Shown here piece by piece: positions 19,681 through 29,138 of a DNA stretch of 64,000 nucleotides. The notes under the pieces are model-generated. The model was not told the DNA's origin and did not search any database. It saw nothing but the letters and a program-made list of their open reading frames with translations. A program made the translations under genes and the position numbers. Each line of letters begins with the position of its first letter. The first letter of the stretch is position 1. Source of the DNA: Betaproteobacteria bacterium Ga0077523 (GTDB lineage Bacteria; Pseudomonadota; Gammaproteobacteria; Burkholderiales; Ga0077523); contig LNDQ01000135.1 of NCBI GenBank assembly GCA_001464695.1, forward strand, positions 1 to 64,000, in the 5' to 3' direction.

Positions 19681-20888
19681 CCCGCCCGCACCAGCGCCGG
19701 TGGCGCCATCACTCCGTCCTCGCGGAACATCTGCTTGATGCCGCGTACCGCCTGGCGCGTACGCTCGAGATTCTCGATCAGCGCGAAGCGCACGTATTCG
19801 TCGCCGTAGTCGCCGAAGCCGATGCCGGGCGACACCGACACCTTCGCCTGGGCCAGCAGTTTCTTCGCGAATTCCAGCGACCCGAGGTGACGGTAGGGCT
19901 CCGGAAGGCGAGCCCAGATGTACATGGACGCCTTGGGTTTCGTCACCATCCACCCCGCTTCCTGCAGCCCCTTGTACAGCACGTCGCGGCGCTGCTCGTA
20001 CTTGAGCCGGATTTCCTCGACACAATCCTGCGGCCCTTCGAGCGCTGCGATCGCCGCCACCTGGATCGGCGTGAAGGTACCGTAGTCGTGGTAACCCTTG
20101 ATGCGTGCCAGTGCGTTCACGAGCTTGGGGTTGCCGACCATGAAGCCGATACGCCAGCCCGCCATGTTGTAGCTCTTCGACATGGTGAAGAACTCCACCG
20201 CCACGTCGCGGGCACCCGGCACCTGCATGATGGAAGGAGCCTTCCAGCCGTCGAAGACGATGTCGGCATAGGCGAGATCGTGCACCACGTAGATGCCGTG
20301 TTCGCGCGCCAGCGCCACCAGGCGCTCGAAGAAATCCAGTTCCACGCAACGCGCCGTCGGATTGGACGGGAAGCCCACGATCAGCAGCTTGGGCTTCGGC
20401 GTGCATTCGCGGATCGCGCGCTCCACTTCTTCCAGGAAGTCGACGTCGTCGGTCATGCGCACATGACGCACGTCGGCGCCGGCGATCACTGCCCCGTATA
20501 TGTGAATCGGGTACGACGGGTTGGGCACGAGGACCGTATCACCCCGATCCAGCACCGCCAGCATCAGGTGGGCGAGCCCTTCCTTGGAACCGATGGTGAC
20601 GATCGCTTCGGTTTCCGGATCGAAGTTGACGCCGTAGCGGCGCTCGTACCAGTCGCAGATCGCCTTGCGCAGGCGGGGAATGCCCTTCGACACGGAATAG
20701 CCGTGGGTGTCAGGCCGGTGGGCCGCCTCCATCAGCTTGTCGAGGATGTGCTGAGGCGTGGGCCCATCGGGGTTGCCCATGCTCATGTCGATGATGTCCT
20801 CGCCGCGACGGCGGGCGGCCTGCTTCAGCTCGCCGGTGATGCTGAACACGTAAGGCGGCAGGCGCTTGATGCGGGGGAACTCGTGCAT
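19677..20888 (-). CDS. alaC: Alanine-forming aminotransferase (AlaC/AlaA type)
   Basis: 403 residues. Fold-type I PLP aminotransferase: [13 protein letters not shown] with Schiff-base lysine K238, [11 protein letters not shown] near residue 38, [13 protein letters not shown] and the arginine FALIEN. The start ([22 protein letters not shown]) is that of the AlaC/YfdZ subgroup found before hom-thrC in betaproteobacteria. It transaminates between glutamate and pyruvate and may accept other amino acids. It is the first gene of the block and is divergent from the NDUFAF3-like gene. Confidence 0.9.
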   Translation of the reverse strand: MHEFPRIKRLPPYVFSITGELKQAARRRGEDIIDMSMGNPDGPTPQHILDKLMEAAHRPDTHGYSVSKGIPRLRKAICDWYERRYGVNFDPETEAIVTIGSKEGLAHLMLAVLDRGDTVLVPNPSYPIHIYGAVIAGADVRHVRMTDDVDFLEEVERAIRECTPKPKLLIVGFPSNPTARCVELDFFERLVALAREHGIYVVHDLAYADIVFDGWKAPSIMQVPGARDVAVEFFTMSKSYNMAGWRIGFMVGNPKLVNALARIKGYHDYGTFTPIQVAAIAALEGPQDCVEEIRLKYEQRRDVLYKGLQEAGWMVTKPKASMYIWARLPEPYRHLGSLEFAKKLLAQAKVSVSPGIGFGDYGDEYVRFALIENLERTRQAVRGIKQMFREDGVMAPPALVRAG

Positions 20889-20902
20889 GGATTCGGCTCG
20901 TC

Positions 20903-20921
20903 AGGCCCGGGAAGCGGGCCT
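20903..20921. other. 7-bp hairpin between divergent genes
   Basis: AGGCCCG, 5 bases, CGGGCCT, followed by an A-rich stretch on the plus strand. It sits in the 86-bp space between alaC and the NDUFAF3-like gene. It might be part of the alaC leader or a binding site. No T-run follows on either strand in the right place, so a terminator is unlikely. Confidence 0.35.
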
Positions 20922-20974
20922 AAAAATGCTAATGTTACGAGACCTTACCTCATTTGAGCAATCGGAAATCCCCC

Positions 20975-21346
20975 GTGAAGCTGCACCTCGACCGGCTCGA
21001 CGGTCGCAATTCGTTCACCGGCTACGGCGCAGGCTACGTGAGCGTCAACGGCCGGCGCCACGAGACGAGCCTCGTGGTGTTCCCGGACCGGCTGATCGAT
21101 CCTTGGCCGGTCGCTTCGTTCGACCAGCTGGTCGAGCCCGCCCTCGACTTCCTCGCCCCCCTGCCGCTCGAGATCGTGCTCGTGGGTACCGGGCAAACCA
21201 TGCAGATGCTGCACCCCCGGCACTACCGCCGGCTTTCGGAAGCACGCATCGGCGTCGAGGTGATGGACACCAGCGCCGCGTGCCGGACCTACAACATTCT
21301 GCTGGCCGAAGGGCGCAAGGTGGCCGCGGCGCTGGTGGTGGCCTGA
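20975..21346 (+). CDS. Mth938/NDUFAF3-like domain protein
   Basis: 123 residues. The VKLHLDRLDGRNSFTGYGAGYVSVNGRRHETSLVVFPD start and the TGQTMQML turn are typical of the Mth938/DUF498 fold, whose mitochondrial member NDUFAF3 helps assemble complex I. Bacterial members have no proven function. I chose the GTG at 20975 by the family N-terminus; a TTG at 20954 in the same frame would add 7 residues. Neither has a strong ribosome site. Confidence 0.8.
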   Translation: MKLHLDRLDGRNSFTGYGAGYVSVNGRRHETSLVVFPDRLIDPWPVASFDQLVEPALDFLAPLPLEIVLVGTGQTMQMLHPRHYRRLSEARIGVEVMDTSAACRTYNILLAEGRKVAAALVVA

Positions 21347-21369
21347 GGCCCTCGCCTTGCGCCGGGACC

Positions 21370-23064
21370 TCAGCCCGTCAGCTTCTCGGGTTCCACCCCT
21401 ACACGCACGGCACCCCAGTGGCGTCCGCGGATGAAGATCGGCATCGACAGATCGTTCAAGAGCTCGCCCGTGTCGCGCAGATAGGTCTGCAGCAGCATCG
21501 GCTGTTCGCTGCGCGCGGCGTTGATCGCCGTGTCGTCGTTGAAGATGCGCTTGTCGCGGCTCGCTACGAGATCCTTCGCGGCATCACCGGTGGGCGGCTG
21601 CGCGAACTTGCGATTGTGCGTGGGCGCGTAGCCGTTCTCATCCACGGCGATCGCGAAACGCGCGCCATCGAAAGCTTCCAGCAACGCATCGCCGAGCGCC
21701 TGCAACCGCGCTTCGCAGGTCTGATCGTAGGCCGTGCGGAACTTCTTGGGCTGCGAGCCGGGAATCTCGCGGTAGTTGCGATCGAACACGTCGATGCCGG
21801 CGCTGGCGGTTTGGGTGAGATACGCCTCGACTTCGTCGCGATAGCGACGCGCGACCCGCTGGAGCCGGTCGAGCGCGGTGTCGCCCAACTCGAACTGCGC
21901 ACCGGTCGCCAGCATGCGCTCCGTGGCCGCGCGGAAGCCCTTGGTACGAGCGCGGCTCGTGTCCATGCGCTGCGACACGGTGGCGCTGATCTCGTGGATC
22001 TCGTCCATGCGGGCGTGGATCTCGCGGTTGGCAGTCTGCAGGCCGGTCATGGCCCCTGCCATCTCCTCGAGTTGCTGGTTCATCGCGCCAAGATCTTCGA
22101 CCATCGCCTGGAAGCGTTCGGAGGAACTGCTCAGCACCGTGCCGGTCCGCCGCGTGTCTTCGTCGATGCGATCGCTGTCGCGTGCCGTCGCTTCCACCAA
22201 CCGTATCATCTCGCCGGTACCTTCCGCGATCACCGCGGTGGCGGATTTCACCTTCTCGGCGAGCTTGCGCACTTCGTCCGCCACGACGGCGAACCCGCGG
22301 CCGGCTTCACCCGCCCGCGCCGCCTCGATCGCCGCGTTCAACGCGAGCAGATTGGTCTGGTCCGAGATGTCGTTGATGAGCGCGCCGATGTCGCGAATGG
22401 AACGGGACCGCTCCGACAGCGATTGCACCGTCTCGCGAAACGCCGCGAGACTGCGGCCTACACCCTCGGTGAGGCGCGACACCTCGAGCATCTCGGCGCC
22501 CGATTCGCGGACCACCACGAGGTTGGCCGCGGTGGCTTCCGATACGGTCCGCGCGCGCTCCGCCATGCCTTCCACGGCATCGGTCACGGTCTGGCTGCTG
22601 GCGAACACGTTGTCGGCCAGATTCTGCTGCCGTCCGGCGTTGCGGGCCGACTCGTCCAGGTCCTTGGCGAGCTGTGCTGCTGCGGTCGCGATTTCGCTGC
22701 CCGATTCGCGGGCCACCTGCACCAGGCCGGCAATGCGATCGACCAGCGCGTTCACGCTGGCAGCGGCAGCCGCGATTTCGGACGAGCCGGCGGCATCGAG
22801 GCGGTTCGCCAACGGCGCGGTGCCGTCGCTCAAGGCCTGGACGGAAGCGGCAATCCGGATGAGGGGCCGGGTGATGCGCTCCTGCAGCTGCCACCAGCCA
22901 AGCGCGCCGGCGCCGACCCCTGCCAACAGGCCGCTCGCGGCCGCAACCGCAATTCCGGCCCCCAGTGACCCCAGCAGGGCCACGGTACCCGCGGTGGCCG
23001 CGGCTGTTCCACCAAGCCAGCCTGCGATCAACCACTTGCCCGAAATACCCGGCACTTCACCCAT
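21370..23064 (-). CDS. Methyl-accepting chemotaxis protein with C-terminal sensory region
   Basis: 564 residues. Two short hydrophobic segments near the N-terminus (about 11-33 and 35-58), almost no periplasmic loop, a HAMP-like linker, then the signalling hairpin at about 228-270 ([29 protein letters not shown]). About 165 residues follow the signalling coiled coil (about 400-564) and resemble a Cache-like sensor ([26 protein letters not shown]). So the ligand domain is probably at the C-terminus, in the cytoplasm. I chose the ATG at 23064. A FliA-like promoter lies 60-86 bases upstream. Confidence 0.88.
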   Translation of the reverse strand: MGEVPGISGKWLIAGWLGGTAAATAGTVALLGSLGAGIAVAAASGLLAGVGAGALGWWQLQERITRPLIRIAASVQALSDGTAPLANRLDAAGSSEIAAAAASVNALVDRIAGLVQVARESGSEIATAAAQLAKDLDESARNAGRQQNLADNVFASSQTVTDAVEGMAERARTVSEATAANLVVVRESGAEMLEVSRLTEGVGRSLAAFRETVQSLSERSRSIRDIGALINDISDQTNLLALNAAIEAARAGEAGRGFAVVADEVRKLAEKVKSATAVIAEGTGEMIRLVEATARDSDRIDEDTRRTGTVLSSSSERFQAMVEDLGAMNQQLEEMAGAMTGLQTANREIHARMDEIHEISATVSQRMDTSRARTKGFRAATERMLATGAQFELGDTALDRLQRVARRYRDEVEAYLTQTASAGIDVFDRNYREIPGSQPKKFRTAYDQTCEARLQALGDALLEAFDGARFAIAVDENGYAPTHNRKFAQPPTGDAAKDLVASRDKRIFNDDTAINAARSEQPMLLQTYLRDTGELLNDLSMPIFIRGRHWGAVRVGVEPEKLTG

Positions 23065-23123
23065 GCATCGCTCCGTTCGAGTGGATCCGGGCAGTGGCCA
23101 TCCACCCCCGGGCATGAGAGGAA

Positions 23124-23150
23124 TTTTCGGACTCCGCGGCTCGAACTTGA
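23124..23150 (-). promoter_or_regulatory. FliA (sigma-28) promoter of the MCP at 21370
   Basis: On the minus strand: TCAAGTTC (23150-23143), 11 bases, TCCGAAAA (23131-23124). It matches TAAAGTTT-N11-GCCGATAA at 12 of 16 positions with exact spacing. It lies in the 114-bp gap between the deacetylase stop and the MCP start, so the MCP would have its own transcript. Confidence 0.6.
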
Positions 23151-23178
23151 GGCTGCCGACCGGCTGCCTCCGCGCCCG

Positions 23179-24102
23179 CTACAACCCCGCCAGCACCCGC
23201 AAATGGGCAGCCGCGCTGCGCCCCAGGGCGTGCAACTCGTACCCACCCTCGAGGAGAGACACGATGCGCCCCTCGGCAAAGCGCTCGGCCACCTCGACCA
23301 GGCGCTCGGTGACCCATGTGTAGTCCGATTCGACCAGATTGAGCGCGGCCATGTCGTCGTCGCGATGGGCATCGAAGCCAGCCGACACCAACAGCATCTG
23401 CGGTCGGAACGCGGCCAGCGCGGGCAGCCAGTGCTGCTCCACCGCCGCCCGGAACTCGGTGCCGCCACTGTACGCGGCGAGCGGAATGTTGACCATGCGT
23501 TCCGAGCGCCCGTCGATGCCGCTGTACGGATAGAACGGGTGCTGGAACGTGGACACCATCAACACTCGCGGATCGTCGCGAAAGATGTCCTCGGTCCCGT
23601 TGCCGTGATGGACGTCGAAATCGACCACCGCCACACGGTCGAAGCCATGCACGTCCAGCGCATGGGCAGCAGCCACCGCCACGTTGTTGAAGAAACAAAA
23701 ACCCATGGCCCGCCGGCGCTCCGCGTGGTGGCCGGGCGGTCGCACGTTGCAGAACGCATTGGCGGCCTTGCCGCCGGCCACGAGATCCGTGGCCAGGACC
23801 GCGGCACCGGCCGCGCGCAAGGCCGCACGGTGCGTGAAGGCATTCATCGCCGTGTCGGGATCGAGATGCACGACACCGTGCTCGGGGCCCACGGCCGCGA
23901 GTGCCGCGACATAGTCGGGTGCATGCACGCGCTCCAGGTGCTCGCGCAACGCGAGCGGCGCTTCATGGACGTCGAGCCCGGGCATCAGGCCCGAGGCGAT
24001 CAACTGGTCCTCGATGGCGCCGACGCGCGCCGGACATTCCGGATGGTGCCGGCCCATGTCGTGCAACGTGCAGTCGGGATGATGGATGAAGGCAGTGCTC
24101 AT
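23179..24102 (-). CDS. HDAC-family deacetylase
   Basis: 307 residues. Class I/II HDAC fold: catalytic histidine pair H125-H126 (RPPGHHAE), zinc ligands D163 and H165 (DFDVHHGNGT) and D244 (SAGFDAHRDD), and the GGYELHALG loop with the catalytic-type tyrosine. Bacterial members remove acyl groups from lysines or from acetylpolyamines. It is head to head (138 bp) with a Pat-like acetyltransferase gene, which makes lysine deacetylation a reasonable guess. A polyamine substrate remains possible. Confidence 0.9.
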   Translation of the reverse strand: MSTAFIHHPDCTLHDMGRHHPECPARVGAIEDQLIASGLMPGLDVHEAPLALREHLERVHAPDYVAALAAVGPEHGVVHLDPDTAMNAFTHRAALRAAGAAVLATDLVAGGKAANAFCNVRPPGHHAERRRAMGFCFFNNVAVAAAHALDVHGFDRVAVVDFDVHHGNGTEDIFRDDPRVLMVSTFQHPFYPYSGIDGRSERMVNIPLAAYSGGTEFRAAVEQHWLPALAAFRPQMLLVSAGFDAHRDDDMAALNLVESDYTWVTERLVEVAERFAEGRIVSLLEGGYELHALGRSAAAHLRVLAGL

Positions 24103-24240
24103 CGGCGCTCGGCGGGGTTCGATCCGCTTCGATGGTACCCACGGCGCGGCCGAGCGTCCATGCCGCCTCGCCCAGCCCATTTGCCTTGAGGCGGCGATCG
24201 GCCATACAGTCGCTCGAGATCCCCGCCCGACGTCCTCCAA

Positions 24241-26928
24241 GTGTCCGCCCATCCGCTCACACCCCTGTTCGCGCCGCGCAGCATCGCGGTGATCGGCGCG
24301 AGCGAGGTGGCCGGCAGCGTCGGCGCCGTGCTCATGGAGAACCTGCGCGGCGGTCGCTACACGGGCAAGCTGTACGCGGTGAATCCGCGGCACGCGAGCC
24401 TGTTCGGTGCACCCGCATGGCCGTCCATCGACGCGGTGCCCGAAGCAGTGGATCTCGCCGTCATCGGCACGCGTGCCGAAACCCTCCCGGGCATTCTCGA
24501 GCGCTGTGCCGCACGCCGCGTACCGGCGGCCGCGATCATCTCCGCCGGCCTCACCGACGCGACGCGCGACGGTGCACGCCTGCTGCAGCAGGTGGGTCGC
24601 ATCGCCCGCGAGCACGGCATCCGCCTGCTCGGTCCGAATTCCATGGGCGTGATCCGGCCGGCGCTCGGCATGAACGCCACGTTCACGCTGGCGACGGTCA
24701 ATCCGGGCAGTGTCGCACTGGTCTCGCAATCCGGCGGGCTCGCGAGCGCCATTCTCGACTGGGCGGTCGCCGATGGGGTCGGCTTCTCTAGCGTGCTGTC
24801 GCTCGGCAATCAGCTCGACGTCGACTTTGCCGAAGCGCTCGACTACCTGACCGTCGACGGCGAAACCGAGAGCATCGTCCTCTATCTCGAAGGCATCCGC
24901 ACCGCGCGCCGCTTCATGAGTTCGCTGCGTGCCGCCGCGCGCGTGAAGCCGGTGATCGTCCTGAAGACCGGACGCGGCGCCTCCGGGGCACGCGCGGCCG
25001 CGACGCACACGGGTGCCATGACCGGCGCCGACGACGTGTTCGACGCCGCTTTGCGCCGGGCCGGTGCGGTGCGCGTGGAGACCTTCACGCAGTTGCTGTC
25101 GGCGGCGAAGTGTCTTTCGTCGCGCTACCGGGCGACGGGACGCAACCTCGCCATCGTCACCAACGGCGGCGGACCGGGTGTGATGGCTGCGGATCGCGCG
25201 GCCGAAGCCGGACTCGTCGTCGGCACTCTCTCGCCCGACACCATCGCGACCCTCGACAAGGTGTTGCCGGCGGCATGGTCGCGCGGCAATCCGGTGGATC
25301 TGCTCGAAGACGCCGACACGGCGCGCTACCGGCATGCGGTCGAGGCCTGCCTCGCCGATCCGAAGGTCGACGGCGTGGTCACGATCCTGACCCCGCAGGG
25401 CATGACCGATCCCGCCGGCGTGGCGAGCGCCGTGGTCGACATCTCCCATCGCCAGTCGAAGCAGCTGATCGCATGCTGGATGGGCGACGAGCGCGTGCGC
25501 AAGGCCCGGGAAATCCTGCAGGCCGCGCAACTGCCCGTGTTCCGCACGCCGGAGCCGGCGGTCGAAGCCTTCGCCAACATCGCGTCGTTCTACCAGAATC
25601 AGCGCCTGCTCATGCAGGTGCCCGGGCCGTTGTCGCAACCGCTGCGACCCGACGTGGATGCGGCACGTTCGGTGATCGAAGCAGCACTGGGCGAGCGGCG
25701 TCGCGTCCTTTCGGAAATGGAATCGAAGACCCTGCTCGCGGCCTTCCACATTCCGGTCGCGACCACCATCGTCGCCACGACGGCGCAGCAGGCCATCATG
25801 ATCGCGCAGCAGCTAGGCTTTCCGGTGGCGATGAAGGTCCAGTCACCCGACGTGTCGCACAAGTCCGATTCAGGCGGCGTGCGCCTCAACATCACGTCGA
25901 CCGAAGGCGTGCGTGCCGCTTTCGCGGACATCACCGACCAGGTGAAGGCGGCCCGACCCGACGCCCGAGTAGACGGCATCGCCATCGAGCGCATGGTGGT
26001 GAAGCGCTACGGGCGCGAGCTGCTGGTGGGGGTGGTGAAGGACCCGGTGTTCGGCCCGGTCATCACCTGCGGATCCGGGGGCACCGCGGTGGAACTGATC
26101 GCGGATCGCGCCACGGCCCTGCCCCCGCTCAACGGCTTCCTCGCCCGCAACCTGATCGAGCGCACCCGCGCTGCCGCCACTCTCGGCAGCTGGCGCGGCG
26201 GGCCGCCGGCCGACATGGCCGCGCTCGAGGACGTGCTGCTGCGCGTCTCCGAGATGGTGTGCGAACTGCCCTGGCTCACCGAGATGGATGTGAATCCCGT
26301 GATCCTCGACGACGCCGGCGCGGTGGCGGTCGATGCACGCATCGTCGTCGATCCGTTGCCGCCATCCGCGGCACTCGACCGCTACGGCCACATGGCGATC
26401 TGTCCGTATCCGTCACACCTCACACAGAGCTGGGTCGCGCGCGACGGGCGCGAGATCGTGATCCGTGCGATCCGCCCCGAGGATGCGGAGATGGAACAGG
26501 AGTTCGTGCGCAACCTCTCCGACGAGTCGCGCTATTTCCGGTTCATCAACGCGATCCATGAGCTGTCCGATCGCATGCTGGTGCGCTTCACCCAGATCGA
26601 CTACGACCGCGAGCTCGCCCTGGTTGCCGTCGCCAACGAGGCCGGCCGCGATGTCCAGTGGGGCGTGGCTCGCTACGCCATCGCGGCCGACGGCCTTTCG
26701 TGCGAGTTCGCGATCGTCGTCGCGGATGCCGCGCAAGGCATGGGTCTGGGTACCCGCCTCATGGCGAGCCTGCTGGACGCGGCCCGCGCCCGGGGCCTCC
26801 AGACCATGGAAGGTTTCGTGCTTTCCACCAACCACAAGATGTTGAAGCTGATGGAGTCCCTCGGCTTCGACGCCACCACCACCGCCGACGATCCAACGCT
26901 GAAGCGCGTTGTCAAACGCCTGGTGTAG
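24241..26928 (+). CDS. Pat-like protein: NDP-forming CoA-ligase homologue fused to GNAT
   Basis: 895 residues. CoA-binding domain (1-125, IAVIGASEVAGSVGAVL), succinyl-CoA-ligase-like domains with the phospho-histidine H256 (ATHTGAMTG), an ATP-grasp region (about 480-700, PVAMKVQSPDVSHKSDSGGV) and a C-terminal GNAT (about 735-890, AQGMGLGTRLMASLL). This is the order of the Pat/YfiQ lysine acetyltransferases. H256 is present, so unlike E. coli Pat it could keep ligase activity; this needs testing. Start is GTG at 24241. It is divergent from the HDAC-like gene. Confidence 0.92.
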   Translation: MSAHPLTPLFAPRSIAVIGASEVAGSVGAVLMENLRGGRYTGKLYAVNPRHASLFGAPAWPSIDAVPEAVDLAVIGTRAETLPGILERCAARRVPAAAIISAGLTDATRDGARLLQQVGRIAREHGIRLLGPNSMGVIRPALGMNATFTLATVNPGSVALVSQSGGLASAILDWAVADGVGFSSVLSLGNQLDVDFAEALDYLTVDGETESIVLYLEGIRTARRFMSSLRAAARVKPVIVLKTGRGASGARAAATHTGAMTGADDVFDAALRRAGAVRVETFTQLLSAAKCLSSRYRATGRNLAIVTNGGGPGVMAADRAAEAGLVVGTLSPDTIATLDKVLPAAWSRGNPVDLLEDADTARYRHAVEACLADPKVDGVVTILTPQGMTDPAGVASAVVDISHRQSKQLIACWMGDERVRKAREILQAAQLPVFRTPEPAVEAFANIASFYQNQRLLMQVPGPLSQPLRPDVDAARSVIEAALGERRRVLSEMESKTLLAAFHIPVATTIVATTAQQAIMIAQQLGFPVAMKVQSPDVSHKSDSGGVRLNITSTEGVRAAFADITDQVKAARPDARVDGIAIERMVVKRYGRELLVGVVKDPVFGPVITCGSGGTAVELIADRATALPPLNGFLARNLIERTRAAATLGSWRGGPPADMAALEDVLLRVSEMVCELPWLTEMDVNPVILDDAGAVAVDARIVVDPLPPSAALDRYGHMAICPYPSHLTQSWVARDGREIVIRAIRPEDAEMEQEFVRNLSDESRYFRFINAIHELSDRMLVRFTQIDYDRELALVAVANEAGRDVQWGVARYAIAADGLSCEFAIVVADAAQGMGLGTRLMASLLDAARARGLQTMEGFVLSTNHKMLKLMESLGFDATTTADDPTLKRVVKRLV

Positions 26929-26991
26929 CGGGGAGAGGTATTCGCCCCGCCTTCGGCTTCAGTTCCGCCCGCTCCGGCCGTCATAGCATTG

Positions 26992-27909
26992 ATGAACACC
27001 GAAATCCGCCCCGTCCTCACCGCCATCGGCCGCATCATCCTCGGCAAGGAGCGTCAGGTGCGCCTTACCTGCGCCTGCCTGCTCGCCCGCGGCCACCTGC
27101 TCATCGAGGATCTTCCCGGGGTGGGCAAGACCACCCTCGCCCATGCGCTCGCCAAGGCGCTCGGCCTGGACTTCCAGCGCGTGCAGTTCACCAGCGACCT
27201 GCTGCCCGCAGACATCCTCGGCGTATCGGTGTTCGACCGCGAAAGCGGTGCGTTCAAGTTCCATCCGGGGCCGATCTTCTCGCAGGTGGTGCTGGCCGAC
27301 GAAGTGAATCGTGCGACGCCGAAGGCGCAGAGCGCCCTGCTGGAAGCGATGGAGGAGCACCAGGTCACCATCGAAGGCGAAACGCGCAAGCTGCCCGAAC
27401 CCTTCTTCGTGATCGCCACGCAGAATCCATCGCACCAGGTCGGCACCTTCCCGCTGCCCGAATCGCAGCTCGACCGATTCCTGATGCGCATCCAGCTGGG
27501 TTATCCCGATGCAGCGGCGGAACGCGCACTGCTCTCCGGCAGCGAGCGCCGCGACATGATCGATGAACTGACCGCCGCGATCGATCCGCAGGGCCTGGTC
27601 GAACTTCAACGCCGCGTGCGCGAAGTGCACGCGGCACCGGCGTTGCTCGACTATGTGCAGGCGCTGCTCGCCCATACTCGCCGCTCGGCGGATTTCATCA
27701 CGGGCCTGAGCCCGCGTGCCGGGCTCTCGCTGCTCAACGCCGCGCGCGCCTGGGCGTTCATGGACGGCCGCAGCGCCGTGCTGCCTGAAGATCTGCAAGC
27801 CGTGCTTCCACCTGTAGCCGGACACCGGCTGCACGCGGCCAACGGCTATGCGCGGCTTTCGTCCGACGATCTCGCCGGCAAGCTGATAGCGGAAGTCGCG
27901 ATTCCATAG
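26992..27909 (+). CDS. MoxR-family AAA+ ATPase
   Basis: 305 residues. Walker A (LPGVGKTTLA, about 41-50), Walker B (VLADEVNRATPKAQSALLEAMEE) and sensor (ATQNPSHQVGTFPLPESQLDRF) identify the MoxR AAA+ class. MoxR proteins act as chaperone-like ATPases, often with DUF58 and VWA proteins. I chose the ATG at 26992 rather than the TTG one codon earlier. It is followed by a DUF58 gene after a 266-bp repeat-rich gap, then a transglutaminase: the common moxR-DUF58-tgpA cluster. Confidence 0.93.
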   Translation: MNTEIRPVLTAIGRIILGKERQVRLTCACLLARGHLLIEDLPGVGKTTLAHALAKALGLDFQRVQFTSDLLPADILGVSVFDRESGAFKFHPGPIFSQVVLADEVNRATPKAQSALLEAMEEHQVTIEGETRKLPEPFFVIATQNPSHQVGTFPLPESQLDRFLMRIQLGYPDAAAERALLSGSERRDMIDELTAAIDPQGLVELQRRVREVHAAPALLDYVQALLAHTRRSADFITGLSPRAGLSLLNAARAWAFMDGRSAVLPEDLQAVLPPVAGHRLHAANGYARLSSDDLAGKLIAEVAIP

Positions 27910-27962
27910 CAGCAGCGATGCGAGATACCCGGCGAGGGGATCGCTATGGCGCGGAGGAGGGG

Positions 27963-28096
27963 CCCCATCCCAGGATGGGGATCCGACCGCAACAGCGATC
28001 GACGGGGCGGCGATCCCCCGTGCGCCGGGACGCGGGTCGCATCCCCCCAGGGGGCCTCTGCTCCGCCGCGTTCGCCGCCCCAACCGAAGGTTGGGG
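27963..28096. repeat. GC-rich gap with two strong hairpins between moxR and the DUF58 gene
   Basis: Hairpin 1: CCCCATCC, 2 bases, GGATGGGG (27963-27980). Hairpin 2: CCCCAACC, 3 bases, GGTTGGGG (28078-28096). A CCCCCCAGGGGG palindrome lies between. The whole 27910-28175 gap has no convincing gene. It splits an operon that is usually tightly packed. The hairpins lack T-runs, so they are not clear terminators. Confidence 0.7.
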
Positions 28097-28175
28097 ATCG
28101 ACGGTCAATCGAGTCAGCGCTCGAGCCGAATGCGGCTACGCCTTGCGCTCGCTGCGCCGGTCCTGAGGCTCGCGG

Positions 28176-29138
28176 ATGCCGCCTTCGCCGTCGCCCGTCG
28201 CCGACTGGATCCTGCCGCAGCACGGGACCGAGCACGGCCCGGTGGTGCTCACCCAGCGCCGCGTCTACATCCTGCCCACCGGACTGGGGCTGCTGTTCGC
28301 CGTCACCATCGTGTTGCTGCTGATCGGCTCCATCAACTACAACCTCAGCCTGGGTTACGTGCTCACGTTCCTGCTCGCCGGGCTGGGTGTTGTGGCAATG
28401 CTGCACACGTGGCGCAATCTCGCCCGCCTCAGCCTGCGGCCGGGACGCGTGAGCCCGGTATACGCGGGCGAGCATGCGGTCTTCGCGATCACGCTCGAGA
28501 ACCATGCGGGATTCGACCGCATCGCGATCGGCATCAGCGCGGAGGCCGCGACCGCCAGCTACGCCGACATCCCGGCGCAGGCCGCAGCATCGATCAATAT
28601 CGCGTTGCCCACCGCACGGCGCGGCTGGCTGCCGCTGGGGCGCTTTCGTGTCTTCACCACCTTTCCGCTCGGCCTGTTTCGCGCATGGTCGAACGTGGAA
28701 CTTGACGAGCGCTGCCTCGTGTATCCGCAACCTGAGCCCGGCGACCCGCCACTGCCCATCGCCACTGCCGTCGCCGGCGAGAGCGGGCTGCACGGGCGCG
28801 GCGCCGAGGACTTCGCCGGCCTGCGCGAATATCACCCGGGCGACTCGCCCCGCCACGTGGCCTGGAAGGCCTACGCGCGCGGCGACCAGCTCCTCACCAA
28901 ACAGTTCGGCGGTCGTGCGAGCAGCGAAGTGTGGCTTGACTGGGCCACGACGCCAGGACACTTCGGTGTCGAGCAACGCCTGGCCCGCCTGACGCGTTGG
29001 GTGCTGATGGCGGAGGCCGACGCTACCGCCTATGGCCTCAAGTTGCCCGGGCGCGAGATTCCTCCCGGGCTCGGCGCCAATCATCGTGAGGCGTGCCTGC
29101 AGGCGCTCGCCCTGTACGATCCGAAAGGTGGACGGTGA
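28176..29138 (+). CDS. DUF58 domain protein
   Basis: 320 residues. Two membrane segments near the N-terminus (about 34-80), then a beta-rich domain and a C-terminal DUF58 region (REYHPGDSPRHVAWKAYARG, about 223-242) with a VWA-like fold but a degenerate metal site. DUF58 proteins accompany MoxR ATPases, and the function is not known. Its stop overlaps the next gene's GTG start (GTGA). Confidence 0.9.
   Translation: MPPSPSPVADWILPQHGTEHGPVVLTQRRVYILPTGLGLLFAVTIVLLLIGSINYNLSLGYVLTFLLAGLGVVAMLHTWRNLARLSLRPGRVSPVYAGEHAVFAITLENHAGFDRIAIGISAEAATASYADIPAQAAASINIALPTARRGWLPLGRFRVFTTFPLGLFRAWSNVELDERCLVYPQPEPGDPPLPIATAVAGESGLHGRGAEDFAGLREYHPGDSPRHVAWKAYARGDQLLTKQFGGRASSEVWLDWATTPGHFGVEQRLARLTRWVLMAEADATAYGLKLPGREIPPGLGANHREACLQALALYDPKGGR

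Noticed and set aside
24103..25749. Upstream extension of the HDAC frame across the divergent acetyltransferase
   Set aside because: The HDAC family starts at 24102. The extension is antisense to a strong gene.
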